Assembly (NCBI GenBank): GCA_029213195.1
Contig: JARGNI010000016.1
Location: 1 to 64,000 of the forward strand
Direction: 5' to 3'
DNA length: 64,000 nucleotides
Origin: Verrucomicrobiales bacterium
GTDB taxonomy: Bacteria; Verrucomicrobiota; Verrucomicrobiia; Verrucomicrobiales; DEV007
Of this stretch, positions 1-7,803 are shown one piece after another (the first letter of the stretch is position 1; the number at the start of each line of letters is the position of its first letter). A program made the translations under genes and the position numbers. The notes beneath the pieces are model-generated. The model searched no databases and was not told the origin of the DNA. It worked only from the letters and a program-made list of their open reading frames with translations.

Positions 1-137
1 CTCAAGCCTTCTCTCAGCTTTTCGGCTCGGGTGTCATTTATTTTGGCTCAATTCGATCTCAGCCACGAAATGAGTTTGCTCTTTTCCCGGAAGGGATCGG
101 TATGGCAGGCTTGCTCCATCCCAATCGCTGTTTTTCG

Positions 138-707
138 ATGATCCGATTTTTCCTCACTCTATTCGCTTTGTCAGGGGCGGCCATTTCGGCCCACGCTCAG
201 TTTTCTCCCGCAGCCGGGTTTTTCAAGCTTTCCTACCGAGTGGCCGGTGTACACCCGGAAACTCAGATTCCCTACCAAGGGTTCTGCCGGATCGAGAAAG
301 ATGGGGAAGGAGGGCACATCATGACTCGAATCATTGATGGGAAAACCGATGTCGCCATTTTTGTAGTCGAAGAGGGAAAGGATCACGAAGGAAATCCCGA
401 GATGCGAATCATCGCCACTCTTGTCGATGGGGAGGATGCCTACGAGATTTTTTATTCGTTTCAGAATTCAACCGACAATCATCCTCTCCTGACAGGAGAT
501 ATCCGAAAGGTGGGAGGGAGAAAATCCTACGCCAAGGGCTTCGAGATGCTGCGTCCCATCACAGCGACGCACGACCTGCATGCCAGCTTGGAAGAGGAGT
601 TGTTGAAAGTAGAAACGGGCGTTCTCCCTCGGGAGAAAGGTGACCCGGAACGGCTCCTTCGATTACTGAAGATTATTCCGAAAAAGAATGCATCGGGACA
701 GGAGTAG
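138..707 (+). CDS. Secreted protein of unknown function
   Basis: I do not recognise a family. The chosen ATG starts a protein of 189 residues with a clear Sec signal peptide: positive residue at position 3, a hydrophobic stretch at about 4-15, and an AHA-Q cleavage site near residue 21. An in-frame ATG 36 bases upstream would place a poorly signal-like stretch ahead of it, so the internal start is preferred. The mature part is a soluble, mixed-charge domain ending in a basic tail. The next secreted gene follows 28 bases downstream on the same strand, suggesting a two-gene unit. Function is open. Confidence 0.6.
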   Translation: MIRFFLTLFALSGAAISAHAQFSPAAGFFKLSYRVAGVHPETQIPYQGFCRIEKDGEGGHIMTRIIDGKTDVAIFVVEEGKDHEGNPEMRIIATLVDGEDAYEIFYSFQNSTDNHPLLTGDIRKVGGRKSYAKGFEMLRPITATHDLHASLEEELLKVETGVLPREKGDPERLLRLLKIIPKKNASGQE

Positions 708-735
708 GTTCGTCATCGTATCCATCCAAACTATC

Positions 736-1200
736 ATGAAACCGCAGAACTCAGTCACTATTGTCGCTCTAGCCATCACGTTCCTTTTCTTCGGAGATGT
801 CGGACAGGGAGAGGAGAAAGAAGCCATCCAATCACAGGGCGGATATCGAGCCGAGTTTGTTCCTCTGGAAGGCGAAGGAGAAGGAAAGACGCTGATTCTG
901 AAAGGGAAGCTGCTGGTCGCGGAGATCCCGAACTCCAAGCCGGTATCCTTCAGCCCCAAGACAGATGTTCTCCTCTTGGCGGAGCACGCTCCCGATGACG
1001 ATCTCCAGCATTTCCTGCTCGATTTGGGAAAAGGGGAGGTCAAGAAGGAAGGAAATCGCCTCGACTACGTTTTTGGAGGTCGGTATGTCAAAGAAGCCCA
1101 ATGGTCCGAGGACGGCAAGACGATCACTCTGCTTTACTACGAGGGCCTCGCGTCGCAGGCAGAAAAGAAATTCTCCGTCGAGAAACTGTTGAAACGCTAG
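736..1200 (+). CDS. Secreted protein of unknown function
   Basis: A protein of 154 residues that I cannot assign to a family. It begins with M-K-P-Q and a hydrophobic signal segment (about residues 8-22), followed by a charged exported domain rich in Glu, Lys and Gly. A longer in-frame start at 688 would overlap the preceding gene and hide the signal peptide, so ATG at 736 is favoured. It probably shares a transcript with the gene just upstream. Its stop codon overlaps the end of the convergent histidine kinase gene by four bases. Confidence 0.6.
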   Translation: MKPQNSVTIVALAITFLFFGDVGQGEEKEAIQSQGGYRAEFVPLEGEGEGKTLILKGKLLVAEIPNSKPVSFSPKTDVLLLAEHAPDDDLQHFLLDLGKGEVKKEGNRLDYVFGGRYVKEAQWSEDGKTITLLYYEGLASQAEKKFSVEKLLKR

Positions 1201-2603
1201 TCGGTTTCAGCGGCTCCCGCAGGTGCCAGGGTGATGGTCAGGCGCGACTTCTCGAGGCTGGCGCACAGATGGAGCCCCGATACCTTGGCGCAGGCCTGGG
1301 CGAGTGAGAGGCCCAGGCCTACGTGACCGGAATCGGTTCTCGCAGCATCGGATCGCCAGTAGCGATCGAAGAGTTGTTCCAGGTCCGCGGGTTCGAGATC
1401 CGGCGCGGTATTGGTGATGACGAAGCTTCCGTTTTGCTGAGCGATTTCGAGAAGGGCACCCTCTGGGGCATACTCGACCGCATTGGAAAAGAGATTGTTG
1501 AGGATGGGGGACAGAAGATCGGGGTCGGCTTCGAAACGAGGGGATGTTTCCGGAAAATCAAATTCGACTCGAAGGCCTTTTTCTTCTGCCTTGCGATGGA
1601 AGAAATTCCAGCATTTCCGGGCAGCCTCCTCAAGAGAGAGGGATTGAATCTCCGGTTTTAGTTCACCGGATTCGCAACGTGTCAGGGTGAGGAGGGTTTC
1701 GATCGTCGATTCCAACTGATGGCAGACGGCGAGGGTCTCTCGGTGGGTTGGTTCCCCGGCCTGGTCTTCCCATTTCAGCGCCACTTCGTTCATCATGCGA
1801 AGTTCTGCAACCGGAGTGCGGAGTTCGTGAGCAAGATCCGAGTTGAATCGCCGCTCGCGGTCAAAGCTGGTTTCGAGGCGTTCGATGAGATGGTTGAGTT
1901 GAGCGTAGACCGGCTCCAGTTCGGCGGGGACGTTCTCGGTGTTCAGTCGTGCGTCGAGAGAATGGGCATCGAGCTCTTTGGTATGCTGGGCAAGTTCGGC
2001 GAGTGGTTTCAGTCCGATCGCGACTCCGAAGCGGACGAGAAAAAGTCCCATGACTCCAAGCGCGACCCCGACAATGGCAATACCGGTGAGAACGGATCGC
2101 AGTGTCTCGCGAACTGGAGCAGTGTCGAGCCCGAGAAGCGTGACTGTGCTATTTCCCCGCCTCCCTTTGCCTTTTCCTCCTCCCGTCACGGATCGGAAAC
2201 GCATTGTGCGAATTTCCTTTCCACTCTCGAGAATCACCGTCTCAAAAACGGGCGTCGAGTCGATCGTTTCACCGGGGAAGGGGAACTTTTCTTTTCCCAT
2301 GCTGATTGATTTCCCCTGCGACTCCCCCTTGGAATCCCAGATTTGGTAGAAGGCATCTCCATCCTCCGCATCGTATTCGGGAATGCGGTCCTGGAGGCGT
2401 CGGGCCCCGGCGCGATTGTCCTGGCTCTCTTCACTTCCTCTTGCCGCGAATCGGACAAGTCGGGCATGGAGGGCCAGTTCTGCATCAAGAGATTTGATGA
2501 GTCCATGATGCACTGCGACATAGATCCCGACTCCCGCGACGAGCCAGAGGATGGCAAGGCCGGAGAGGAGGGAAAGGGTGAGTCCGCGACGAATAGATTT
2601 CAT
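1197..2603 (-). CDS. Two-component sensor histidine kinase
   Basis: Inner-membrane sensor kinase of 468 residues. A transmembrane segment at about 8-31 and another at 171-191 enclose a periplasmic sensor domain of some 140 residues containing a Gly-Lys-rich stretch. A HAMP linker follows, then a HisKA domain with the phospho-accepting His259 in the sequence LAHELRTP, and a HATPase domain with an N box (NNLFSNAVEYA) and a G box (GHVGLGLSLAQ). It lies six bases after the response regulator on the same strand, so the two form one operon. The signal sensed cannot be read from the sequence. Confidence 0.93.
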   Translation of the reverse strand: MKSIRRGLTLSLLSGLAILWLVAGVGIYVAVHHGLIKSLDAELALHARLVRFAARGSEESQDNRAGARRLQDRIPEYDAEDGDAFYQIWDSKGESQGKSISMGKEKFPFPGETIDSTPVFETVILESGKEIRTMRFRSVTGGGKGKGRRGNSTVTLLGLDTAPVRETLRSVLTGIAIVGVALGVMGLFLVRFGVAIGLKPLAELAQHTKELDAHSLDARLNTENVPAELEPVYAQLNHLIERLETSFDRERRFNSDLAHELRTPVAELRMMNEVALKWEDQAGEPTHRETLAVCHQLESTIETLLTLTRCESGELKPEIQSLSLEEAARKCWNFFHRKAEEKGLRVEFDFPETSPRFEADPDLLSPILNNLFSNAVEYAPEGALLEIAQQNGSFVITNTAPDLEPADLEQLFDRYWRSDAARTDSGHVGLGLSLAQACAKVSGLHLCASLEKSRLTITLAPAGAAETD

Positions 2604-2609
2604 GTTTTG

Positions 2610-3287
2610 TCAGGACTTCTCTTCAAGAACATAGCCTTGTCCGCGGCGGGTGTGGATGAGGGGAGAGGAGTGCTTCTCGGTCGCGATTTTCTTTCGAAGC
2701 GAATAAATTGCGGTGTCGACGACATTGCTCATCGGCGAGACCATGTCATCGTAGATGTGCTCTTCGATCTGGGTTCGGGACACGACTTGCCCGGTTCGGA
2801 GCATGAGGTATTCGAGCAAAGCAAATTCGCGAGCCGGAAGATCGATCGCGATGCCGGATCGGCTCACCGTCTTGGCGGCGGAGTCGAGTTTCAGATCGGC
2901 GACCTGGATGTCGTTGCTGGCCTTGTGATAGGAGCGACGACAGAGGACCTCGACTCGGGCGAGGAGTTCCTCGAGAGCGAATGGCTTGACGAGGTAGTCG
3001 TCGGCTCCCGTTCGCAATCCCTCGACGCGTTCATCGATCCCGTCCTTGGCAGTAAGAAACATCACTGGGGTTTCATCGCCGCCTGCCCGCAGCTTCTGGA
3101 GGAGGCTCAAGCCATCGAGCGAGGGAAGCATGATGTCGAGGATGGCAGCGTCGTAGTCGTGGTCCTGCGCCATCCAGAGTCCTTCTTCTCCGTCACCGGT
3201 AGCGTCGACCTTGTAGCCCGATCGACGCAGCGCGAGAGCAACGGTGTCGCGGAGGCGAACGGAGTCTTCGACGAGGAGGAGGCGCAT
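2610..3287 (-). CDS. OmpR/PhoB-family response regulator
   Basis: DNA-binding response regulator of 225 residues, the cognate partner of the adjacent kinase. The receiver domain (about 1-115) shows the acidic cluster E7-D8, phospho-acceptor D51 in LDIMLP, the conserved Thr-Ala-Lys at 79-81, and the DDYLVKPF segment. The C-terminal half is a winged-helix output domain with the RTQIEEHIYDD and TRRGQGYVL motifs of the family. A long inverted repeat precedes the gene and may act either as terminator of the upstream gene or as operator. Confidence 0.94.
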   Translation of the reverse strand: MRLLLVEDSVRLRDTVALALRRSGYKVDATGDGEEGLWMAQDHDYDAAILDIMLPSLDGLSLLQKLRAGGDETPVMFLTAKDGIDERVEGLRTGADDYLVKPFALEELLARVEVLCRRSYHKASNDIQVADLKLDSAAKTVSRSGIAIDLPAREFALLEYLMLRTGQVVSRTQIEEHIYDDMVSPMSNVVDTAIYSLRKKIATEKHSSPLIHTRRGQGYVLEEKS

Positions 3288-3300
3288 GGAGAAAAGCAGA

Positions 3301-3341
3301 GATCCAACAGGGTTTGGTCAAGGACCGTACCCTGTTGGATC
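3301..3341 (-). terminator. Long near-perfect hairpin between EF-hand gene and response regulator
   Basis: Arms at 3301-3313 and 3329-3341 pair perfectly over 13 bp. An inner stem (3316-3319 with 3323-3326) closes an AAG loop, with only one mismatch between the two stems. It lies after the stop of the EF-hand gene and ahead of the regulator start, both on the minus strand. The U-run after it is weak (CTCTGCTTTTC), so it may instead or also be a regulatory palindrome carrying CAACAGGGT/ACCCTGTTG half-sites. Confidence 0.5.
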
Positions 3342-3370
3342 CGAAAGATCAAAAGTTGGGTGTCGGGAAA

Positions 3371-3817
3371 TCAGGAATCCTCTTTGTCTTCAGCGGCTCC
3401 CTTGCCTCCCTTTCCGCCTTTACCTCCCTTTCCACCTTTGCGACCGGCTTTGTCTCCGCCCTTGCCGCCTTTTCCACCTTTGCGACCGGCTTTGTCTCCG
3501 CCTTTTCCACCGCTGCCAAAGGTCTTGGCGAATTCCTTACCGCTGATCGCTCCGTCGCTGTTGAGATCCTTTTCCGCAAAAGCTGCCCCGACTTCTTTCG
3601 GGGAGGCTTCCTTGAACTTCTTGGAAGCGCCCAGCTCCTTGGCGGTGATCTTGCCGTCGTTGTCGGCGTCGATCGCTTTGAAAATGGAGGCGGCATCTTT
3701 ACTGCCTCCGCCTTTGCCACCCTCCTTATCGCCTCCTCCTGGCTTGGCCTCTACGGAGAGGAGGGCGAAGGATGCGGTGATGATGGTTGCGATTGTGAGA
3801 AGAGATTTTGTTTTCAT
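3371..3817 (-). CDS. Secreted EF-hand protein with Gly-Lys-rich tail
   Basis: Exported protein of 148 residues. A signal peptide covers about residues 1-24 (M-K-T-K-S-L-L start, hydrophobic core, VEAKP). Two EF-hand loops follow, DADNDGKITAKE and DLNSDGAISGKE, both with Asp at 1, 3 and 5 and Glu at 12, so Ca2+ binding is expected. The last third is a low-complexity tail of repeated G-G-K-G units with interspersed R. The start at 3817 is preferred over an upstream in-frame codon because it places the signal peptide at the N-terminus. A very similar EF-hand plus GGKG arrangement ends the neighbouring hydrolase, suggesting shared origin or function. Confidence 0.82.
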   Translation of the reverse strand: MKTKSLLTIATIITASFALLSVEAKPGGGDKEGGKGGGSKDAASIFKAIDADNDGKITAKELGASKKFKEASPKEVGAAFAEKDLNSDGAISGKEFAKTFGSGGKGGDKAGRKGGKGGKGGDKAGRKGGKGGKGGKGGKGAAEDKEDS

Positions 3818-3871
3818 AGTGATATGGGTTTGAGTTTTGTTTGGATCGAATCCGCAGGACGTATCGACCCG

Positions 3872-3890
3872 GTTAGATGATGTGAAGATG
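3872..3890 (-). promoter_or_regulatory. Shared upstream motif, copy 1
   Basis: On the minus strand this reads CATCTTCACATCATCTAAC, upstream of the EF-hand gene. A copy with 17 of 19 bases identical lies upstream of the next minus-strand gene (5170-5188). A shorter plus-strand version precedes the cytochrome gene (5327-5340). The role is unknown; a common promoter or operator element is an inference. Confidence 0.35.
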
Positions 3891-3924
3891 ACGAGGTAGA
3901 AACTTTGTTTTCTCAATTTCGGAA

Positions 3925-5148
3925 TCAGCGGGCACGGCCTTTCCCTTTTCCACCACCAGCGGCACCACCGGTGAGCTCCTCGGCCGAGATTTTCCCGTCG
4001 TCGTTCTTGTCCGCGGCTTCGAATGCTTCGCGGACCGTGCGAGCGTCGGCATTGCGATAGCGACGGCCTTTCTTGAACTCGTCTTCATCGAGGGAGCCAT
4101 CCTTGTCGGCATCCAACTGGGTCATGATCTGGTTCATCATACCTCCGCGGCCGCCTTTGCCTCCTTTGCCCCCTCCGGCCTTTCCGCCTTTGCCTCCTTT
4201 TCCGCCGGCTCCGCCTGGTTTCCCTGGACCTGGTTCGGAAGGGACGCCTGCCTTCTCGTCAGCCCAGTCGAGAATCAGTTCGGCGATGAAGGCGTTGTTG
4301 GTGCCCTGCATCATGAGGTGACTGTTTCCATTGACCCCGAGGTCTTCGGGGAGGTCGATGATTTCTCCCGAGCCGCCGTTGGCTTCGAAGAGCGCTGCAG
4401 CCTCGATCGTTGCGGTTTTGCGACCTCCCTGTCTACGGGAGTCGATGTAGTCGGCGTAGACTCCCAGCATGGCGACACCGTTGAGGGTGGGGAAATCATC
4501 TTCCGTGGGCGGGCCGGTCGGTTCGACGAGCACGATTCCTGCGGTCAGCTCGGGATGAGCGAGGGCTGCGGAGACCCCCTGGGGACCTCCTGCGGAGTGG
4601 GCGAGAAGAATGGAAGGGCCGGCTTGTTGAAGCAGGGCGGTATTTGCCGAAGCGAATGAGTTCGAAGCCCCGCTAGTGAGCCACGGGTAGTTCTCTTTGA
4701 AGTCATCGAAATCATCACTGGGGAACTTGCTGTCCGGGTAGGGATTTCCCTCGGAGGTTCCAAAGCCCCATCGCCTCCAGATGTCCTGTCCCCAGGCCTG
4801 GGTCGCGTTGGCATTGGCGGATGGAGCTCCGTCTTCGGGAACTTCGGTGAAACCCTCGACCGAAAACCCGCGAGAGAAATCGAACTTGGGATCGTTGATG
4901 ACGTAAACTTCGTAGCCTGCGTCGGCGAACTGCTGGGCCCATCCAGGACGACCATCCGGAGTGGTCAGGTAGATGTACGAAGAGAGGTTGTGACCCGGGA
5001 TCATGATGACGGGGAACTCGGACGTCGGGTTTGCTGGCTTCACGTGATGGACGAGGGCTTCCTTGAGATAGAAGCTGTCGGTTTCGTGGGCCTGACCGAG
5101 AACTGTGCCGGCGAGAATGAGTAGGGGGAGCAGGATGCGATTTTTCAT
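3925..5148 (-). CDS. Secreted alpha/beta hydrolase with C-terminal EF-hands
   Basis: Exported protein of 407 residues with a signal peptide (about 1-20, LGQAHE). The central domain looks like an alpha/beta hydrolase: a PVIMIPGHN strand-turn near residue 48 and the nucleophile elbow LLAHSAGGPQG, where Ser is the predicted catalytic residue. A Gly-Lys-rich linker follows, then two EF-hands, DADKDGSLDEDE and DKNDDGKISAEE. Substrate is unknown; an esterase or lipase-like role in the periplasm or outside the cell is an inference. It sits directly upstream of the small EF-hand gene on the same strand, and both are preceded by the same 19-base motif. Confidence 0.8.
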   Translation of the reverse strand: MKNRILLPLLILAGTVLGQAHETDSFYLKEALVHHVKPANPTSEFPVIMIPGHNLSSYIYLTTPDGRPGWAQQFADAGYEVYVINDPKFDFSRGFSVEGFTEVPEDGAPSANANATQAWGQDIWRRWGFGTSEGNPYPDSKFPSDDFDDFKENYPWLTSGASNSFASANTALLQQAGPSILLAHSAGGPQGVSAALAHPELTAGIVLVEPTGPPTEDDFPTLNGVAMLGVYADYIDSRRQGGRKTATIEAAALFEANGGSGEIIDLPEDLGVNGNSHLMMQGTNNAFIAELILDWADEKAGVPSEPGPGKPGGAGGKGGKGGKAGGGKGGKGGRGGMMNQIMTQLDADKDGSLDEDEFKKGRRYRNADARTVREAFEAADKNDDGKISAEELTGGAAGGGKGKGRAR

Positions 5149-5169
5149 GATGGGCCGAGGTTAGCTCGT

Positions 5170-5188
5170 GCTAGATGATGGGAAGATG
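5170..5188 (-). promoter_or_regulatory. Shared upstream motif, copy 2
   Basis: On the minus strand this reads CATCTTCCCATCATCTAGC, just upstream of the secreted hydrolase start. It matches the 3872-3890 element at 17 of 19 positions. Between here and the cytochrome gene start the plus strand also has short palindromes (GGAATGG...CCATTCC and CGCTAC...GTAGCG). Function unproven. Confidence 0.35.
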
Positions 5189-5326
5189 ATAGATGGGAAG
5201 AAATTGTCTGGGTGTTTATTACGAGATAAGTCGTGCCGGGTCGGAATGGTGGCCCATTCCGCTACGGGGGAGTAGCGGGATCCGCAAGGATTCCGTCTTC
5301 ACAAATGAAGCTTTCTTCGGTTTCAT

Positions 5327-5340
5327 CATCTTTACATCAT
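5327..5340 (+). promoter_or_regulatory. Shared upstream motif, copy 3
   Basis: CATCTTTACATCAT, 28 bases before the cytochrome gene start, resembles the core of the two minus-strand copies at 3872-3890 and 5170-5188. The orientation relative to the gene is the same in all three cases. Confidence 0.3.
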
Positions 5341-5367
5341 GTTTCCGAAGGATCCTTATCGGCGATC

Positions 5368-7797
5368 ATGAAACTCTCTTTGCACACGGCAGTCCTCTTC
5401 TTTCCCTTCGTTGCGGTGGGACTTGCCCATTCTGAAGAGGCGGAGGGCATCGAGTTCTTCGAGGAGAAGATCCGACCTGTCCTCGTCAAGCACTGCTACG
5501 AGTGCCATTCGGTGGAGGAGGGGAAGTCCAAGGGCGGACTCCGAGTCGACTCGATGCGGGCACTTCGCCAGGGTGGGGACAACGGGCCCTCGGTGGTCCC
5601 TGGTGATCTCGAGGCGAGTCTCTTGATCACCGCAGTGCAGTATCATGATTCAGACTATGAGATGCCACCCGACGGGAAACTGCCCGATGAGGTCATCCGG
5701 GATTTTGAGCGCTGGGTTGCGATGGGAGCTCCTGATCCTCGTGTTCGGGAAACCGCGACTCCGGAAGAAGGAAGCGAGATCGATCTCGAGGCAGGTCGTG
5801 AATTCTGGTCCTACCGCAGCCCAAAAAGGGTGAGTCCACCTGCCATCGAGAATCCGGAACCGAACCTTTCTCCTATTGATCGATTCGTTATCGCAAAGCG
5901 AGATGAAGAAGGGCTCGTCTCCGTCGCCTCGGCTCGTCCCGAGACCCTGGTACGCAGGCTTTACTTTGTTCTTTGTGGACTGCCTCCTTCCGTCGACGAT
6001 GTCATGAAGTGGGCCAAGGCGCTCGGGCCGGATCTGGACCAGGAGGTCCTGGCCGAGTTGATCGATACGCTTCTCGCTTCGCCTCGTTTTGGAGAAAGGT
6101 GGGGGCAGCACTGGCTCGATGTCGCACGCTATGCCGATTCGACGGGCGGAGACTCGAACAATATCTATCCCAACGCCTGGCGATACCGCGACTATGTGAT
6201 CGATGCCTTCAACGAGGACAAACCGTTTGATCGCTTTGTCAGGGAGCAGCTCGCGGGAGATCTGCTTCCCGCTTCTTCGGAAAAGGAGTGGGCAAAGAAC
6301 GTTGTCGCCACCGGGTTTCTTGCCGTGGGGCAGAAGCTCGTGGGTGAGGTTGATGATGAAAAATTTCAATATGAACTCGTCGACGAGCAGATCGACGCGA
6401 CGACGCGTGCTTTCCTGGGAACTACGGCCGCCTGCGCTCGTTGTCATGACCACAAATCGGATCCGATTCCCCAATCGGATTACTATGCGATGGCCGCCAT
6501 CTTTCGGAACTCTCAGACGCATTACGGGTTGCTCGATGCTCAGGCGAGGCAGAGCTCGACCTTGCTCAACCTCACCGGGAAAGGGTTGCCTTCGGGGAGG
6601 CCTGCCTTGTCTCCTGAGGCTTTCGCCCAGCTGGTCGCGGAGCGGGACGAGGCGCGTGCCGCGATGGATGAAGTCCGAAGAATGATCCGGAGCAAGGACG
6701 AAGACGTTTCGCGAGCCAAGCTGAGACGTTCGCGGACCAAGGAAGATCGCACGGCGGCAGCCCTCGAGGCATACGATGAAAATGGGAATCCCCTGACCTG
6801 GGTCATGGGGGTGGAGGATCGGGAGGAGCCGGTCGAGACACACCTGCTGGTTCGGGGCGAGATCGATAAGCCGGGCCCGGTCGTGGAGCCTGGTTTTCTC
6901 CAGGTCATCGGGCGACCTGCGGTAATAGGAGAAAATCACAGTGGGCGTCTCGAACTGGCGGACTGGATTGCTTCCCCTGAAAATCCGTTGACGGCGAGAG
7001 TTCTCGCAAACCGGATCTGGCATTGGCTGTTTGGTCAGGGGCTGGTTCGCACGGTCGACAATTTTGGCGCTTCCGGTGAGCTGCCCAGTCATCCCGGGTT
7101 GCTCGACTATCTCGCGGTCCGAGTCGTCGAGAAAGAGTGGTCGGTGAAGCAGGTGATTCGGGAAATTCTGCTCACGCAAACCTGGCAGCAGGCTTCGACC
7201 TATCATTCGGAAAACTTTGAACGCGATCCTGACAATCGGCTTCTCTGGAGGATGTCGCCACGGCGACTCGAAGGAGAGGCGATTCGTGATGCTTTCCTCA
7301 CTGTGAGCGGAAATCTCGAGGTCGGAAAGCCGAACGTTCCTCTTCTCGATGCCGTGGGTGAGGGGACCGTGGGGCAGAATGTCGTCGAGCCCGAGATTCG
7401 CGCGATCAAGTCCAACCTGAGGAGTGTCTACTTGCCCCGGGTTCGCAATGTTCTCCCTGAGGTTCTCTCCCTGTTTGACGCTCCGGATCCCAGTGGAGTG
7501 ACTGGAGCTCGCGAGACGACGACAGTTCCTTTGCAGGCTCTCTACACCCTGAACAACGCCTTCGCCCGGGAGCAGGCGGCGGCCTTTGCCCTGCAGGTGG
7601 GTGCTCGGCCACGAGGCGAGCAGATCTCCTTTGCCTACCTCAAGGCCTTTGCCCGGTTCCCCAAGGATCGGGAGCAACAGATTGCCCGAACCTTTTTTGG
7701 TCGCTTTGCCTCCCTTGAAGGTGACGAGGTGACCGATGCGCTGACCGCCTACTGCCATGCCTTGCTTTGCTCGGCGGAGTTTCAAGTTCTCGACTAG
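5368..7797 (+). CDS. PSD1-type cytochrome c / DUF1549-DUF1553 protein
   Basis: Exported protein of 809 residues. After a signal peptide (about 1-21) comes a planctomycete-type cytochrome domain with a heme motif C43-Y-E-C-H47. A DUF1549 region with the family motifs GERWGQHWLDVARYADS and CARCHDHKSDPI follows, then a DUF1553 region with LANRIWHWLFGQGLVRT, FGASGELPSHPGLLDYLA and the MSPRRLEGEAIRDA segment. The start was chosen at M-K-L-S-L-H because upstream in-frame codons would bury the signal peptide. The gene lies six bases before its usual DUF1501 partner. Such pairs are abundant in Planctomycetota and Verrucomicrobiota and are often tied to polysaccharide use, but the reaction is unknown. 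Confidence 0.9.
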   Translation: MKLSLHTAVLFFPFVAVGLAHSEEAEGIEFFEEKIRPVLVKHCYECHSVEEGKSKGGLRVDSMRALRQGGDNGPSVVPGDLEASLLITAVQYHDSDYEMPPDGKLPDEVIRDFERWVAMGAPDPRVRETATPEEGSEIDLEAGREFWSYRSPKRVSPPAIENPEPNLSPIDRFVIAKRDEEGLVSVASARPETLVRRLYFVLCGLPPSVDDVMKWAKALGPDLDQEVLAELIDTLLASPRFGERWGQHWLDVARYADSTGGDSNNIYPNAWRYRDYVIDAFNEDKPFDRFVREQLAGDLLPASSEKEWAKNVVATGFLAVGQKLVGEVDDEKFQYELVDEQIDATTRAFLGTTAACARCHDHKSDPIPQSDYYAMAAIFRNSQTHYGLLDAQARQSSTLLNLTGKGLPSGRPALSPEAFAQLVAERDEARAAMDEVRRMIRSKDEDVSRAKLRRSRTKEDRTAAALEAYDENGNPLTWVMGVEDREEPVETHLLVRGEIDKPGPVVEPGFLQVIGRPAVIGENHSGRLELADWIASPENPLTARVLANRIWHWLFGQGLVRTVDNFGASGELPSHPGLLDYLAVRVVEKEWSVKQVIREILLTQTWQQASTYHSENFERDPDNRLLWRMSPRRLEGEAIRDAFLTVSGNLEVGKPNVPLLDAVGEGTVGQNVVEPEIRAIKSNLRSVYLPRVRNVLPEVLSLFDAPDPSGVTGARETTTVPLQALYTLNNAFAREQAAAFALQVGARPRGEQISFAYLKAFARFPKDREQQIARTFFGRFASLEGDEVTDALTAYCHALLCSAEFQVLD

Positions 7798-7803
7798 ACT
7801 GCC

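Noticed and set aside
2343-3833. 496-codon plus-strand frame opposite the two-component genes
   Set aside because: It has Pro/Leu repeats that are simply the complement of the GGK-rich tail, and it overlaps four supported minus-strand features.
5650-7785. 711-codon open frame antisense to the cytochrome gene
   Set aside because: It is a shadow caused by codon bias in GC-rich DNA, with no recognisable domain; the plus-strand gene has clear family motifs.
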